The position numbers and the translations under genes were made by a program. The notes under the pieces are model-generated. The model was given only the letters and a program-made list of their open reading frames with translations. It was not told where the DNA came from and searched no databases. From assembly GCA_964450385.1 (NCBI GenBank), contig CAYVEC010000002.1, positions 1 to 64,000 on the forward strand: DNA of 64,000 nucleotides. The letters run 5' to 3'. Of this stretch, positions 1 through 9,135 are shown in pieces; within the stretch, counting starts at the first letter, position 1; the number at the start of each line of letters is the position of its first letter. Source of the DNA: JAKLFA01 sp964450385. Its GTDB lineage: Bacteria; Omnitrophota; Gorgyraeia; Zapsychrales; JANLHA01.

Positions 1-14
1 GTTGATATTTTTTT

Positions 15-20
15 TGTCAA
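15..20 (-). promoter_or_regulatory. Possible -35 box of a promoter leaving the window
   Basis: A perfect TTGACA lies on the minus strand in an A/T-rich stretch just after tyrS. Its -10 box would fall beyond the left edge, so only half of the signal can be seen. It fits the TTGACA/TTGACT -35 boxes found elsewhere in the window. Confidence 0.25.
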
Positions 21-79
21 GTTTTTTTCTTTTAACGTAGGATGGTATCAAATTGAAACTACACTATTTGCGGCGCTCC

Positions 80-1234
80 TTAAGCGGTCAAAACAATTTT
101 TAAAAAACGCCTCTTCCCGACCTTGAGGATCCCCGCCTCTGGCCTCCAGGAACCCATGATCCTCTGCCCCTCAAACGTCACCGCCCCCTGGGCCAAAAGG
201 CGCCGGGCTTCATTCCGTGAGCCCACCGTTTTGGAATCAACCAAGATATCGACAAGACCCACCCCCTCCCGGCACACAAACTGAGCGAGATCCTCCGGGA
301 CCTGATGCTCACTAAAAATCCGTTCAAACTCAGCCCTCGCCTTTCGACCCTCATCCTCCGTGTAGACCAAAGCCACAAGATCCTGAGCCAATTGGAGCTT
401 CGCCTCCTTGGGATGCATGCCGCGAACGCTGGCAAGATCCCGATCGGTCAGCACCTCATAATACCGCCACATCCCCTCATCGCTGATGGACATCACCTTG
501 CCGAAAATCTCCTGAGGCGGCTCCTGGATCCCGATATAATTATTCAACGACTTGCTCATTTTTTTGACGCCGTCTAAACCCTCGAGAAGCGGCGTCATCA
601 CCACAGCCTGCGGAGGTTGACCCCAGGCCTCCTGAAGCTGTCGTCCCATCAGCAGATTGAATTTCTGGTCCGAGCCCCCGACCTCGACATCGGCCTTCAG
701 CTCAACTGAATCATAGCCTTGGAGGAGAGGATAAATGAATTCCAGGAGACTGATCTCCTGCTGGTCTTCAAAACGCTTTTTGAAATCCGCGCGGGCCAGC
801 ATCTGCGCCACGGTTGACTGCGCGGTCAATTCCAAGAGATCCTGCGCCGTGAGCCTGCCCAGCCACCGGCTATTAAAAACCACGGTCGTACGTTTTGGAT
901 CAAGGACTTGAAAGACTTGTTTTTTATACGTCGCCGCATTGGCCGCGATCGTCTTAGGGTCCATCCGTGTCCGTAGCCGGTCCTTCCCGGTGGGGTCACC
1001 GATCTGGGCCGTGAAATCACCGATCAAAAAGTAGACCTGATGACCCGCGTCCTGAAACTGGCGGAGCTTTCGCAAAAGGACCACATGACCAAAATGGATA
1101 TCCGAGGCTGTTGGATCAAAGCCCGCCTTAATCCTGAGGGCCCGTCCTTCCTTCAGCCTAGCCGCAAGTTCGTCTCTGCCAATGATCTCGGTCGTGCCGC
1201 GCGCGATTTGTTCCATCACAGAGTCAGCCACCAT
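80..1234 (-). CDS. tyrS: Tyrosyl-tRNA synthetase
   Basis: Cytoplasmic class I aminoacyl-tRNA synthetase that charges tRNA-Tyr with tyrosine. The 384-residue protein has the ATP-binding signature as HFGH (residues 47-50) and KMSKS at 225-229. The KMSKS form, rather than the KFGKT of E. coli TyrS, points to the TyrZ-type subgroup. An S4 RNA-binding domain occupies roughly residues 320-384. The first ATG is preferred: AGGAG stands 5 bases before it, while the in-frame ATG six codons later has no ribosome-binding site. It lies 92 bases downstream of rpsA and no promoter is visible between them, so it is probably cotranscribed. An 8-bp hairpin just upstream of its ribosome-binding site could affect expression. 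Confidence 0.97.
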   Translation of the reverse strand: MVADSVMEQIARGTTEIIGRDELAARLKEGRALRIKAGFDPTASDIHFGHVVLLRKLRQFQDAGHQVYFLIGDFTAQIGDPTGKDRLRTRMDPKTIAANAATYKKQVFQVLDPKRTTVVFNSRWLGRLTAQDLLELTAQSTVAQMLARADFKKRFEDQQEISLLEFIYPLLQGYDSVELKADVEVGGSDQKFNLLMGRQLQEAWGQPPQAVVMTPLLEGLDGVKKMSKSLNNYIGIQEPPQEIFGKVMSISDEGMWRYYEVLTDRDLASVRGMHPKEAKLQLAQDLVALVYTEDEGRKARAEFERIFSEHQVPEDLAQFVCREGVGLVDILVDSKTVGSRNEARRLLAQGAVTFEGQRIMGSWRPEAGILKVGKRRFLKIVLTA

Positions 1235-1253
1235 CCCCGCTCCTATGTGTGAA

Positions 1254-1273
1254 AGGGATGCTCACGCATCCCT
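1254..1273. repeat. Inverted repeat between rpsA and tyrS
   Basis: Eight-base perfect stem (AGGGATGC/GCATCCCT) with a 4-base loop. No U-run follows on either strand, so it is not a standard intrinsic terminator. On the minus strand it ends about 10 bases before the tyrS ribosome-binding site, so it could stabilise the processed rpsA 3' end or modulate tyrS translation. Confidence 0.45.
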
Positions 1274-1326
1274 CCCACCGAACAACACAATAATTTTTAG
1301 ACCAGCATCAACCGCGAGGACACAGC

Positions 1327-2877
1327 CTATTCAAGCCGCGTACTGACGCCGATCTTCATCTGCTCGATATCGACCTTGATCACCTTGACCGTGAGCTTGT
1401 CCCCCGGTTTTAACGCCGCGGCGGTTTCCTTATCAATCTCGGATGAATACACCAGGGCCTCGATATCATCGGCCAGCTTCACGAACACCCCGAAATTCGA
1501 ATTGAGGACCACCTCAGCATCAAGGACCGCCCCCACAGGGTAATCACGAGCGATCTGCTCCCACGGATTATCGGTCAGCTGCTTCAGCCCCAGGGTGATC
1601 TTTCGATTATCAGGATCAACCCCCAGGACCACGACCTGCACGTCCTGCCCTTTGTGCAAAATATCCTGCGGATGATTGACCTTCTTGGTCCACGACATAT
1701 CAGAGACGTGGATCATCCCCTCAAGCCCGGATTCGAGCTCCACAAACGCCCCGTAATCCGTGAATCCCCGCACCACACCTTTCACGCGGCTCCCCTCAGG
1801 AAGCATCTTCTCCGAATCAAGCCACGGATTCCGCTCAAGCTGTTTCATGCTAAGCGAGATACGTTTTTGATCCTTATCAACATTGATGATCTGGACCTCG
1901 ACCTCATCTCCTTGCTTGAACATCTCTTGGGGGTTCACCATCTTCTTCTGCCAGGAGATCTCAGACGAATGGAGAAGTCCCTCGATCCCTTTTTCGATCT
2001 CGACGAAAACGCCATAAGGCATGATATTCACAATCCGACCCTTGACCTTCGAGCCCGCCGGATACTTATCATAAATCCCGTCCCAGGGATTCGAGGTGAT
2101 CTGCTTCAGCCCGAGCGAGACCTTGGAATTCTCCTTGTCGAACGACAGGATCTGGACCTTGATGCGGTCGCCGATCGCGACCAGCTCCGACGGATGATTG
2201 ATCCGTGACCAGCTCATGTCCGTAATATGGAGAAGCCCGTCCACGCCGCCAAGGTCGATGAAGGCGCCAAAATCCGTGATCCCTTTCACCGTGCCTTCCC
2301 GGACCTGGTTCTTTTCTAATTCACTCCAGAGACGGTCCCGCACTCCCTCGCGCTCTTTCTGATACAGGTCGCGACGGCTCAGGATCAGATTACGACGGAG
2401 CTTGTTGATCTTGGCGATCTGGAATTTATATTTTCCTGTCATGATCTGCTCGTTCGTGAATCCCTTAAAGGCAGAGAGCGACATCGGCAGGAATCCCTCG
2501 ACCCCGTCGATATCCACCATGTAGCCGCCCTTCACCTGCTTCACGACACGGCCGTCAACGACATCATTCTCCTCGACATCCGTCATCACCCGCTGCCATC
2601 CCTTGACCTTTTCGGCCTTGGCCTTTGACAGGATCAGACGTCCCTCCTCATCCTCGACGGATTCGATCAGGACATCGATCTCACGATCGATCTGAAGGTC
2701 CGACGGCTCCCGGAACTCTTCCACCGGGACAAAACCCTCGGACTTAAATCCGATGTCCACCACCGCCTCTTTGGCGTTCAGGGCCACGATCTTCCCCCGA
2801 ACGATCTCGCCTTCCTTGATCGACTTCAAGGTGCTGGCGTACAACTGTTCCATTTCCTTCATCTCAACATCATTCAT
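1327..2877 (-). CDS. rpsA: 30S ribosomal protein S1
   Basis: RNA-binding ribosomal protein that helps bring mRNAs to the 30S subunit. The 516-residue protein holds six S1 (OB-fold) repeats at about 23-90, 105-170, 191-260, 277-347, 363-434 and 450-514. Repeats 3 to 5 are the most alike, each with a GAF(V/I) or GVFVE strand followed by a GLLH or GMIH stretch. It is a little shorter than E. coli S1 (557 residues). GAGGAA precedes the ATG. A strong promoter lies about 65 bases upstream. In many bacteria cmk sits immediately upstream of rpsA; here plsC does and cmk is absent from the window. Confidence 0.97.
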   Translation of the reverse strand: MNDVEMKEMEQLYASTLKSIKEGEIVRGKIVALNAKEAVVDIGFKSEGFVPVEEFREPSDLQIDREIDVLIESVEDEEGRLILSKAKAEKVKGWQRVMTDVEENDVVDGRVVKQVKGGYMVDIDGVEGFLPMSLSAFKGFTNEQIMTGKYKFQIAKINKLRRNLILSRRDLYQKEREGVRDRLWSELEKNQVREGTVKGITDFGAFIDLGGVDGLLHITDMSWSRINHPSELVAIGDRIKVQILSFDKENSKVSLGLKQITSNPWDGIYDKYPAGSKVKGRIVNIMPYGVFVEIEKGIEGLLHSSEISWQKKMVNPQEMFKQGDEVEVQIINVDKDQKRISLSMKQLERNPWLDSEKMLPEGSRVKGVVRGFTDYGAFVELESGLEGMIHVSDMSWTKKVNHPQDILHKGQDVQVVVLGVDPDNRKITLGLKQLTDNPWEQIARDYPVGAVLDAEVVLNSNFGVFVKLADDIEALVYSSEIDKETAAALKPGDKLTVKVIKVDIEQMKIGVSTRLE

Positions 2878-2939
2878 TGTAAAAATTCCTCGCTTTTTTT
2901 GGATTCTTTAAGGGATGAACGTCCCCACTTAAAGTGCAG

Positions 2940-2969
2940 GTATTATCGCAAAATTTTTCTCTTTGTCAA
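2940..2969 (-). promoter_or_regulatory. Sigma-70-type promoter of rpsA
   Basis: Minus-strand -35 TTGACA (2964-2969), 18-base spacer, -10 TAATAC (2940-2945). It leaves a leader of about 55 bases before the rpsA ATG. It lies in the plsC-rpsA gap, so rpsA-tyrS should form their own transcription unit. Confidence 0.75.
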
Positions 2970-3057
2970 ATAAAAAGTCTCGCTTCGGGCATCGTGAGAG
3001 GCGGCGGGGCTCCTATTATAAGGGAAAGAAGATCAACCTGCCGGAGGTGCGCCGCCC

Positions 3058-3648
3058 TTATGACGCGGACGCGAGACTGTAGATGGCGTCCATAACCCCC
3101 TCGGAGATCTCATTATAGGATTGTTCCTGAGAAAACGCGACCGGCTGACCAATACGGACCTCAACCGGAACGCGCCGGATCCGTTTGGTCCCAGGCGGCA
3201 TTGCGTCATCGCTGCCCTTGATAAAGGCCGGGACCACCGGAACCCCACTCTTCGCCACAAGGAACCCGACCCCGGGGAAGACCTCACCCTCACCCCGCTC
3301 GCGAACCCGGGTCCCCTGAGGAAAAAAAACCAGGGGCCGACCTGACCTCAGACGCGACACCGCCTCACGGAGTGCCGCGCGATCGGCCTTCCCACGGTGG
3401 ACCGGAAAGGCATCACACCCCCGGAGCCACCAGCCCAAAAATCGAGAACGGAAGAGTTCTTCCTTGGCGAAAAAACCCGTCCTCCTCGGGCAGATCGCTC
3501 CGATGATCACAGGGTCTAAATTGCTGATATGATTCGTTGCCAGGATGAAGGCCCCGTGCCGCGGAATATGTTTCTTTCCAATGACCTTAAGCCGAAGGGC
3601 CACCGCAAGAAAAACGTTCGCCAATGTATAGGTAAGCCAATAGATCAT
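3058..3648 (-). CDS. plsC: 1-acyl-sn-glycerol-3-phosphate acyltransferase (PlsC family)
   Basis: Membrane-associated acyltransferase expected to convert lysophosphatidic acid to phosphatidic acid in phospholipid synthesis. Block I is NHISNLDP at about residues 39-46 (the H(X)4D catalytic pair), and the glycerol-phosphate block III is FPQGTR at about 109-114, with Q in place of the usual E. The N-terminus is hydrophobic. The length (196 residues) is at the short end for the family. The ATG at 3648 is chosen over a TTG at 3654. Neither has a Shine-Dalgarno sequence, and both sit directly beside the U-run of a strong terminator hairpin, which is unusual. The acyl acceptor cannot be proven from sequence alone. 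Confidence 0.9.
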   Translation of the reverse strand: MIYWLTYTLANVFLAVALRLKVIGKKHIPRHGAFILATNHISNLDPVIIGAICPRRTGFFAKEELFRSRFLGWWLRGCDAFPVHRGKADRAALREAVSRLRSGRPLVFFPQGTRVRERGEGEVFPGVGFLVAKSGVPVVPAFIKGSDDAMPPGTKRIRRVPVEVRIGQPVAFSQEQSYNEISEGVMDAIYSLASAS

Positions 3649-3652
3649 TTTC

Positions 3653-3684
3653 AAAAAAATCGCCGGGCGGACGTCCGCCCGGCG
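3653..3684 (-). terminator. Intrinsic terminator after the rplU-to-pgm operon
   Basis: A 24-base perfect palindrome (3661-3684, each arm CGCCGGGCGGAC) is followed on the minus strand by an A and then seven U. It lies 19 bases after the pgm stop codon. Its U-run reaches to within 5 bases of the plsC ATG. Confidence 0.8.
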
Positions 3685-3702
3685 GTCTCCCCAACCTCGA
3701 AG

Positions 3703-5133
3703 TTACGCGCTCTTTAAAAAATTCTCTCCAAAGGCCAACAGCCGTTTCAACCGCGCCGCTGATGTCGCCTCGCCATAGATCCGAACCAACGGCTCTGTTC
3801 CCGACGGGCGAAGCATCACCCAACTCGTGTCACGGCAGACAAGTTTCACGCCGTCAAAATCCTTCACATCAACGACCGGCTGACCCTCGACCGTTGTGAT
3901 CTTTGAAAAGGCCGAGAGATCCGGCCTTGCCTGACCCGGCTTTAAGGTCACATTATGGACCTGATAAAAATATCGTCCGAACTCCTTCTCCATCTCCTCA
4001 ACGATCCGCCCGATATTTTTTTTCTGATAGACCATCATCTCAAGGAGGAGCAACCCCGCAAGGGTCCCGTCGCGCTCAGGGATATAATCCTGCAGCCCCA
4101 TGCCGCCGGCCTCCTCGCCGCCGGCGATGATCCGCTCATTGATCATCAGATCTGAAATATACTTAAACCCGACCGGGGTTTCATAGAGCTTCAGCCCGAG
4201 CTTCTTGGCGATATTATCGATCATCATCGTTCCGCAGATCGTCTTGACAACGCCCCCCTTCCGGCCGCGATTCCGGGCAAGATGAAGGATCAAAAGCCCT
4301 AATATTTTCTGGGGATGAATAAAGACGCCGCCCGGAGCCACCGCGGCAATGCGGTCAGCATCACCGTCGAGGACAAGCCCGAGATCAAATTTATCATTTT
4401 TGACCCGTTCGATGATCCCGCTCAGATACTGAACAACAGGCTCAGGCTTTTTTCCATCGAAATACGGATTGATGTCCTCACGCATCAGGGAAAGCCGGAC
4501 ATCGGTCCCAGCGAGGACCTTGCTGATGAGGCTGTTACCGCTGCCGTGCATCGCGTCGAGGAGGACTTTAAAACGGGCGCTACGGATCTTCTTAAGATCG
4601 ATATACCGGCGCATGAATTTGATATAAGACGGTTTGAAATCATGCATCACCACCATGCCCTTGGCCAAGGCCTCATCGAGCGCCATCGACCGGACCGGCG
4701 TCACATACAGATACCCCTCGACCTTATCGGTGATATCCCGGCCCGCGCCGCCGCCCTCCGCGGTCTTGATCTTGACCCCGTTGAATTGATAGGGATTATG
4801 GCTCGCCGTGATCATCACCCCGCAGACACAGGCGTTACGCGGGACCCCGAACGACAAGGCCGGCGTGGGAATATTATCAGAAGACAGGAAGACATAAATG
4901 CCGTTCGCGGCCAAGACCTCAGCGACGAGGTCCGCGAACTCTTTCGACATAAAACGGGCATCGTAACCCAAGGCCACCTGCCGCTTGCCCTCTTTGGGCG
5001 CGAGGTCCTTGTTGACCCACTCCGCGATGGCCTGTGCGACAATCCGCACATTCTCAAAGGTGAAGGTGTCGGCGATGACCGCCCGCCATCCGTCCGTTCC
5101 GAATTTAATGACCCCTGGATTATTTGCCATCAT
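3703..5133 (-). CDS. Phosphoglucomutase/phosphomannomutase family protein
   Basis: Alpha-D-phosphohexomutase that moves phosphate between C1 and C6 of glucose, mannose or a related sugar phosphate through a phosphoserine intermediate. All four family loops are seen: the catalytic serine loop TASHNP (Ser111), the Mg-binding DGDADR (256-261), the sugar-specificity loop GEEAGG (339-344) and the C-terminal phosphate-binding RPSGTEP near residue 440. The specificity loop reads GEEAG rather than the GEMSG of GlmM, which argues against phosphoglucosamine mutase; substrate choice remains open. The length (476 residues) is normal. AGAGGG precedes the ATG. It starts 11 bases after nadD and is the last gene before a strong terminator. 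Confidence 0.92.
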   Translation of the reverse strand: MMANNPGVIKFGTDGWRAVIADTFTFENVRIVAQAIAEWVNKDLAPKEGKRQVALGYDARFMSKEFADLVAEVLAANGIYVFLSSDNIPTPALSFGVPRNACVCGVMITASHNPYQFNGVKIKTAEGGGAGRDITDKVEGYLYVTPVRSMALDEALAKGMVVMHDFKPSYIKFMRRYIDLKKIRSARFKVLLDAMHGSGNSLISKVLAGTDVRLSLMREDINPYFDGKKPEPVVQYLSGIIERVKNDKFDLGLVLDGDADRIAAVAPGGVFIHPQKILGLLILHLARNRGRKGGVVKTICGTMMIDNIAKKLGLKLYETPVGFKYISDLMINERIIAGGEEAGGMGLQDYIPERDGTLAGLLLLEMMVYQKKNIGRIVEEMEKEFGRYFYQVHNVTLKPGQARPDLSAFSKITTVEGQPVVDVKDFDGVKLVCRDTSWVMLRPSGTEPLVRIYGEATSAARLKRLLAFGENFLKSA

Positions 5134-5144
5134 GACCCTCTTTC

Positions 5145-5729
5145 TCAGACTGTCTCTTTTGCGTACAAATGATGTTGTTCAATATACCGAAAGACCGGCT
5201 CAGGGACAAGATATTTTATCGATTTCCCCTGTAAAATCTTGCGCCGGACATACGAAGAAGAAATGTCAATCCCCGGCATGGACACCGAATGATGCGGGAT
5301 ATCCGAACGGCACTCATCGTGCCCCGGACGGTTCACGACCACGAAGGAGGCGACCGTCATGATCTCGCTCACCTCCCGCCAGGTATGGAGAAGCGCAGCG
5401 CTGTCGCCCCCGACGATAAAAAAGAGCTTTGTCCCTTCGGGAAGGGTCTCGGCGAAATGCCGGATCGTATCGACCGTATAGGACTTGCCCCCTTTCCTCA
5501 CCTCAAAGTCCGACACCTCGAATTTCGGGTTGTTCCGAATGCTCAGACGCACCATCTCCAGCCGATCCTCCGCCGAAGCCAGATTCATGATCCTCTTATG
5601 CGGCGGCTGACACGAGGGGACAAAGATCACCTTGTCCAGATTCATCTTTTCCTGCGCCGCCTCGGCGATCGCCAGATGACCGATGTGGAGTGGATTAAAG
5701 GTCCCGCCTAATATCCCGACGCGTTCCAT
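5145..5729 (-). CDS. nadD: Nicotinate-nucleotide adenylyltransferase
   Basis: Adenylates nicotinate mononucleotide to deamido-NAD in NAD synthesis. The 194-residue nucleotidyltransferase shows GGTFNPLHIGH at residues 9-19, the (T/H)xGH ATP-binding motif of the family, and the C-terminal signature ISSSYVRRKI near 156-165. AGGAA stands before the ATG. It lies 8 bases after proA and 11 bases before the phosphohexomutase. The order obgE-proB-proA-nadD is widely conserved in bacteria, which supports the assignment. Confidence 0.95.
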   Translation of the reverse strand: MERVGILGGTFNPLHIGHLAIAEAAQEKMNLDKVIFVPSCQPPHKRIMNLASAEDRLEMVRLSIRNNPKFEVSDFEVRKGGKSYTVDTIRHFAETLPEGTKLFFIVGGDSAALLHTWREVSEIMTVASFVVVNRPGHDECRSDIPHHSVSMPGIDISSSYVRRKILQGKSIKYLVPEPVFRYIEQHHLYAKETV

Positions 5730-5737
5730 TCCCGTTC

Positions 5738-6997
5738 CTATTCCCGGATCTGCCCGGTGCCTCGGACCACGAATTTATAACTCGTCAATTCGCGAAGGCC
5801 CATCGGCCCGCGCGCATGGATCTTATCCGTGCTGATCCCGATCTCCGCCCCGAGACCGAACTCATAACCATCCGTAAAACGCGTCGAGGCATTCCAATAC
5901 ACACAGGCCGAATCCACCTCGTTCAAGAACCGCGCGGCCTCATCGGCAGAATCCGTGACGATCGCGTCCGAATGCGCCGAGCCGTACCGTTGAATATGAT
6001 CCATCGCCTCATCAAGTGACTCCACAACCCGGACCGCAAGGATCAAATCCAGATACTCTTCGGCCCAATCAGCAGCCGTTGCGGCCTTGATCTTTTCTCG
6101 ACAGATCTTCCGCGTCACCGGACATCCACGGATCTCGACCCCGGCATCGATAAGCGCCTTGATCATCCCGGGAAGAAAACGCGCGGCAACATCGCGGTGG
6201 ACCAATAGGGTTTCCATCGCATTACAGACGCCGGGCCGCTGAACCTTCGCATTAAAACAGATCCGCTCGGCCTGATTCAAGTCCGCGTGTTCCCCAACAT
6301 AGGTATGACACACCCCTTTATAATGCTTGATCACCGGGATCCTCGAATGACGCGTCACAAAACGAATGAGCCCCTCTCCGCCCCTCGGAATAACAAGATC
6401 GATCACGTCGTTCATCGACAGAAGGGCCCGCAGATCATCACGATCGCGCGACGTCACCATCTGCAGGGCCTCACGGTCAAGCCCGGCGTCGCGCAGCGCG
6501 TCCCTCAAGACATCAAAGATGGCCTTATTCGAATACCGGGCCTCGCTCCCGCCTTTTAAAACACAGGCATTCCCGGATTTCAGGCAGAGCCCCGCGCAGT
6601 CAGAGGTTACATTCGGCCTCGATTCATAGATGATTCCGATGACCCCGATCGGAACCCTCACCTTATCGATGGCCAGGCCGTTCGGCCGGGTCGTCGATTC
6701 GATGACCTCTCCCACCGGGTCCGGAAGCCGCGCCACATCTCGAAGTCCCTCGGCCATCGCCTCGATCCGTCGGTCCGTCAACACGAGCCGGTCCAGGAGG
6801 GCGTTCGACAACCCTGCCCGGCGTCCGGCAGCAATATCCTTCTGATTGGCACGCATGATCGCGGCCCGATCCGAGAGGATCGTCGCGGCCATTAATTCCA
6901 AGGCGTGATTCCGTTCGGCGCTGGACGTTGTCGCCAGCCCTCGCGAGGCCTTCTTGGCCGCGCGCCCCATCCGCATAATTGACGATCCCTGTGTCAT
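5738..6997 (-). CDS. proA: Gamma-glutamyl phosphate reductase
   Basis: Second step of proline synthesis: NADPH-dependent reduction of glutamyl-5-phosphate to glutamate semialdehyde. This is a 419-residue aldehyde-dehydrogenase-fold protein with the catalytic cysteine at Cys258 (QRPGVCNAMET) and the cofactor-region sequence VLKGGSEA near 146-153. GGGAG precedes the ATG by 7 bases. It lies 14 bases downstream of proB, its usual partner; the two enzymes are thought to channel the unstable acyl phosphate. Confidence 0.97.
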   Translation of the reverse strand: MTQGSSIMRMGRAAKKASRGLATTSSAERNHALELMAATILSDRAAIMRANQKDIAAGRRAGLSNALLDRLVLTDRRIEAMAEGLRDVARLPDPVGEVIESTTRPNGLAIDKVRVPIGVIGIIYESRPNVTSDCAGLCLKSGNACVLKGGSEARYSNKAIFDVLRDALRDAGLDREALQMVTSRDRDDLRALLSMNDVIDLVIPRGGEGLIRFVTRHSRIPVIKHYKGVCHTYVGEHADLNQAERICFNAKVQRPGVCNAMETLLVHRDVAARFLPGMIKALIDAGVEIRGCPVTRKICREKIKAATAADWAEEYLDLILAVRVVESLDEAMDHIQRYGSAHSDAIVTDSADEAARFLNEVDSACVYWNASTRFTDGYEFGLGAEIGISTDKIHARGPMGLRELTSYKFVVRGTGQIRE

Positions 6998-7011
6998 GAT
7001 AATCTCCCCGC

Positions 7012-8100
7012 CTATCTCTTACACAAAACCAAGTCGTCACGATGAACGACTTCTTTTTTTCCCTTTTTGTCACGGATCGAATACAGCTCGTGGACCGAAT
7101 AACCGATGATCCCGCGGGCGATCTCCTGGCGGGCCCGATTACAAATCACGACGACATCCTCCGCCTTGAAACTCCCCTCGCATTCGATCACCCCGGGCAG
7201 GAGCAGGCTCTTGCCGCTCTCAAGAAGGGCCTTCTCCGCGCCCTCATCGATCACGAGAACCCCCTTCGGCCGCGCACTGAACGAGATCCAGTGTTTCTTT
7301 GATAAAAGGACATCCTCGCGCTCGGAAAAAAAAGTCCCTATCCCCTCGCCGCTCAACACCCGGGACACGACCTCTCGCGTCTCGCCATGGGCAATGACAC
7401 ACGGGGTCCTGGCCTCAAGGGCGATCTTCACCGCCTTCAGCTTCGCCGACATCCCTCCACGTGAAATGTGTTTGTTCGATGTGCCAAACGCAAGGGCCTC
7501 AATATCCGGAGTGATCTCAGAGATCTCCTTGAAAAACACCTTCTTGCCGTCTTCAAATTTGTACAAGCCGTCCACATCCGACAGCATGATCAAAAGATCC
7601 GCCGAGACCGCTCCCGCCACCAGGGCAGAAAGCTTGTCATTGTCACCGAATTTGATCTCATCCGTCGAGATCGTGTCATTCTCATTAATGATCGGCACGA
7701 CCTTCTGTTCAAGCAGGGTCGTGAGGGTCTTGCGGGCGTTATTATACCGACGGCGATCCGAAAAATCATCCCAGGTCAAAAGGACTTGGGCGCAGACAGC
7801 GCCCTCCTTGCGGAAAAGATCGCTATACGTCTTCATTAAAACGGCCTGACCAATCGCCGCCAGGGCCTGAAGACTCGCGAGATCGCTCGGCCGTTTTGTG
7901 AGCCCCATCTCTCCCATGCCGAGGACGATCGCGCCAGAACTGACAAAAACAACCTCGACACCGGCCCGTTGCGCGGCCACCATCTGCTGGATCAGCGAAC
8001 GCAGCCGCGTTCTTCTGGGCTTTAACCGATAGTTGGCAATCACACCGGATCCGACCTTGATCACCATTCGTTTGACCGGGCGTGGAAATTTTCTAGGCAT
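7012..8100 (-). CDS. proB: Glutamate 5-kinase
   Basis: First and normally feedback-inhibited step of proline synthesis: ATP-dependent phosphorylation of glutamate. The protein has an N-terminal amino-acid kinase domain (about 10-255, with KVGSGVI, VSSGAI and the INENDTIS loop) and a C-terminal PUA domain (about 280-355), as in E. coli ProB. The ATG at 8100 is chosen over the in-frame GTG at 8106 because AAGG lies 5 bases from the ATG and too close to the GTG. The start overlaps the obgE stop by 8 bases, so translation is probably coupled. Confidence 0.96.
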   Translation of the reverse strand: MPRKFPRPVKRMVIKVGSGVIANYRLKPRRTRLRSLIQQMVAAQRAGVEVVFVSSGAIVLGMGEMGLTKRPSDLASLQALAAIGQAVLMKTYSDLFRKEGAVCAQVLLTWDDFSDRRRYNNARKTLTTLLEQKVVPIINENDTISTDEIKFGDNDKLSALVAGAVSADLLIMLSDVDGLYKFEDGKKVFFKEISEITPDIEALAFGTSNKHISRGGMSAKLKAVKIALEARTPCVIAHGETREVVSRVLSGEGIGTFFSEREDVLLSKKHWISFSARPKGVLVIDEGAEKALLESGKSLLLPGVIECEGSFKAEDVVVICNRARQEIARGIIGYSVHELYSIRDKKGKKEVVHRDDLVLCKR

Positions 8101-9088
8101 GTTCACCTTCCCTTATAGACCGAGACCGTTGCGCCACGAGCTGGGCCATCCGTTCAACCAGCACGCCCACATTCTGATCCTCGCGGGCCGAGATGGCGAT
8201 CACCTCACCCTCGACGTGATCCCGAAAACGCGCCAGATTCTCATCAGCCGAGGGGAGATCCATTTTATTCGCCACGATCAAGCGTTCCTTGCCGATAAGG
8301 GCGTCGCTATACGCCGCGAGCTCCCGGCTGATGATCCGATAATCCTCGATCGGGTCCCGCCCCTCCTGACCCGACATATCGATCAGGTGAACGAGCACAG
8401 ACGTGCGTTCCACATGTTTTAAAAAACGGTCGCCTAAGCCGCGGCCCTCATGCGCCCCTTCGATAAGTCCCGGAAGGTCGGCCACGGTAAAATCCATCTC
8501 GCCCGTCTGGACAACGCCAAGGATCGGCTGTCGCGTCGTAAAGGGATATTGGGCGATCTTCGACCGCACCTTCGAGATCTGATTGATCAGGGTGGACTTC
8601 CCGGCATTCGGAAATCCAATCAATCCGACATCGGCAATGAGCTTTAGCTCTAACGAGATGACCCGCTCTTCGCCTGGCTTAGGAGAGACCGGCGTCTGGT
8701 GATTCTGATTGCCGAGACCCCCAGCGCCTCCGCGGACAACCGTAACCTCCTCACCCGCCGTCGCGAGATCCCGCAGGATATAACCGGTCTCAGCGTCCCG
8801 CAAGATCGTCCCGATGGGGACACGGAGCCGACAATTCTCCCCGCGGCGTCCGGTCTTGCCCTTACTGCTGGCATGACCGCCGCGCTCGGCCTGATAATGC
8901 TGTTTGAATTTGAAATCTAAAAGGGTGTGCATCCGGGGATCCGCCACAAAGACAACGTCGCCGCCCTTGCCGCCGTCCCCCCCATCCGGTCTCGGATGGC
9001 GAAAATATTTGTTCCGGTAAAAGCTTTCGCAGCCTTTCCCGCCGTCTCCAGCTTTTACAAAGACCCTAGCTTCATCAACGAATGCCAT
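8093..9088 (-). CDS. obgE: Obg-family GTPase
   Basis: GTPase that acts in 50S ribosome assembly and stress control. The glycine-rich Obg fold takes up residues 1-157 (many GGxGG turns). The G domain follows with G1 GFPNAGKST (158-166), G3 DLPGLIEGA, G4 NKMD and G5 SA. The protein ends soon after the G domain (331 residues), so the C-terminal OCT domain of Gram-positive Obg is absent. No Shine-Dalgarno sequence is seen before the ATG, and a 7-bp hairpin lies 22 bases upstream. Downstream it overlaps proB. rpmA, normally between rplU and obgE, is missing. Confidence 0.96.
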   Translation of the reverse strand: MAFVDEARVFVKAGDGGKGCESFYRNKYFRHPRPDGGDGGKGGDVVFVADPRMHTLLDFKFKQHYQAERGGHASSKGKTGRRGENCRLRVPIGTILRDAETGYILRDLATAGEEVTVVRGGAGGLGNQNHQTPVSPKPGEERVISLELKLIADVGLIGFPNAGKSTLINQISKVRSKIAQYPFTTRQPILGVVQTGEMDFTVADLPGLIEGAHEGRGLGDRFLKHVERTSVLVHLIDMSGQEGRDPIEDYRIISRELAAYSDALIGKERLIVANKMDLPSADENLARFRDHVEGEVIAISAREDQNVGVLVERMAQLVAQRSRSIREGEHA

Positions 9089-9109
9089 CGTAGTGTATGA
9101 CGGTCACGT

Positions 9110-9135
9110 GCGGGGCCCTTGTGCGTATGCCCCGC
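9110..9135. repeat. Hairpin in the rplU-obgE gap
   Basis: Seven-base perfect stem GCGGGGC/GCCCCGC with a 12-base loop. It fills half of the 55-base gap where rpmA would normally stand. No U-run follows, so it is more likely an RNA-stability or attenuation structure than a terminator. Confidence 0.45.

Noticed and set aside
1254..1273. Hairpin before tyrS as an intrinsic terminator or tyrosine T-box
   Set aside because: No U-run follows, and the gap is too short for a T-box with its specifier loop and antiterminator.
4315..5172. 285-codon plus-strand frame opposite the phosphohexomutase
   Set aside because: The minus-strand gene has all four catalytic loops; the plus frame has shadow composition.
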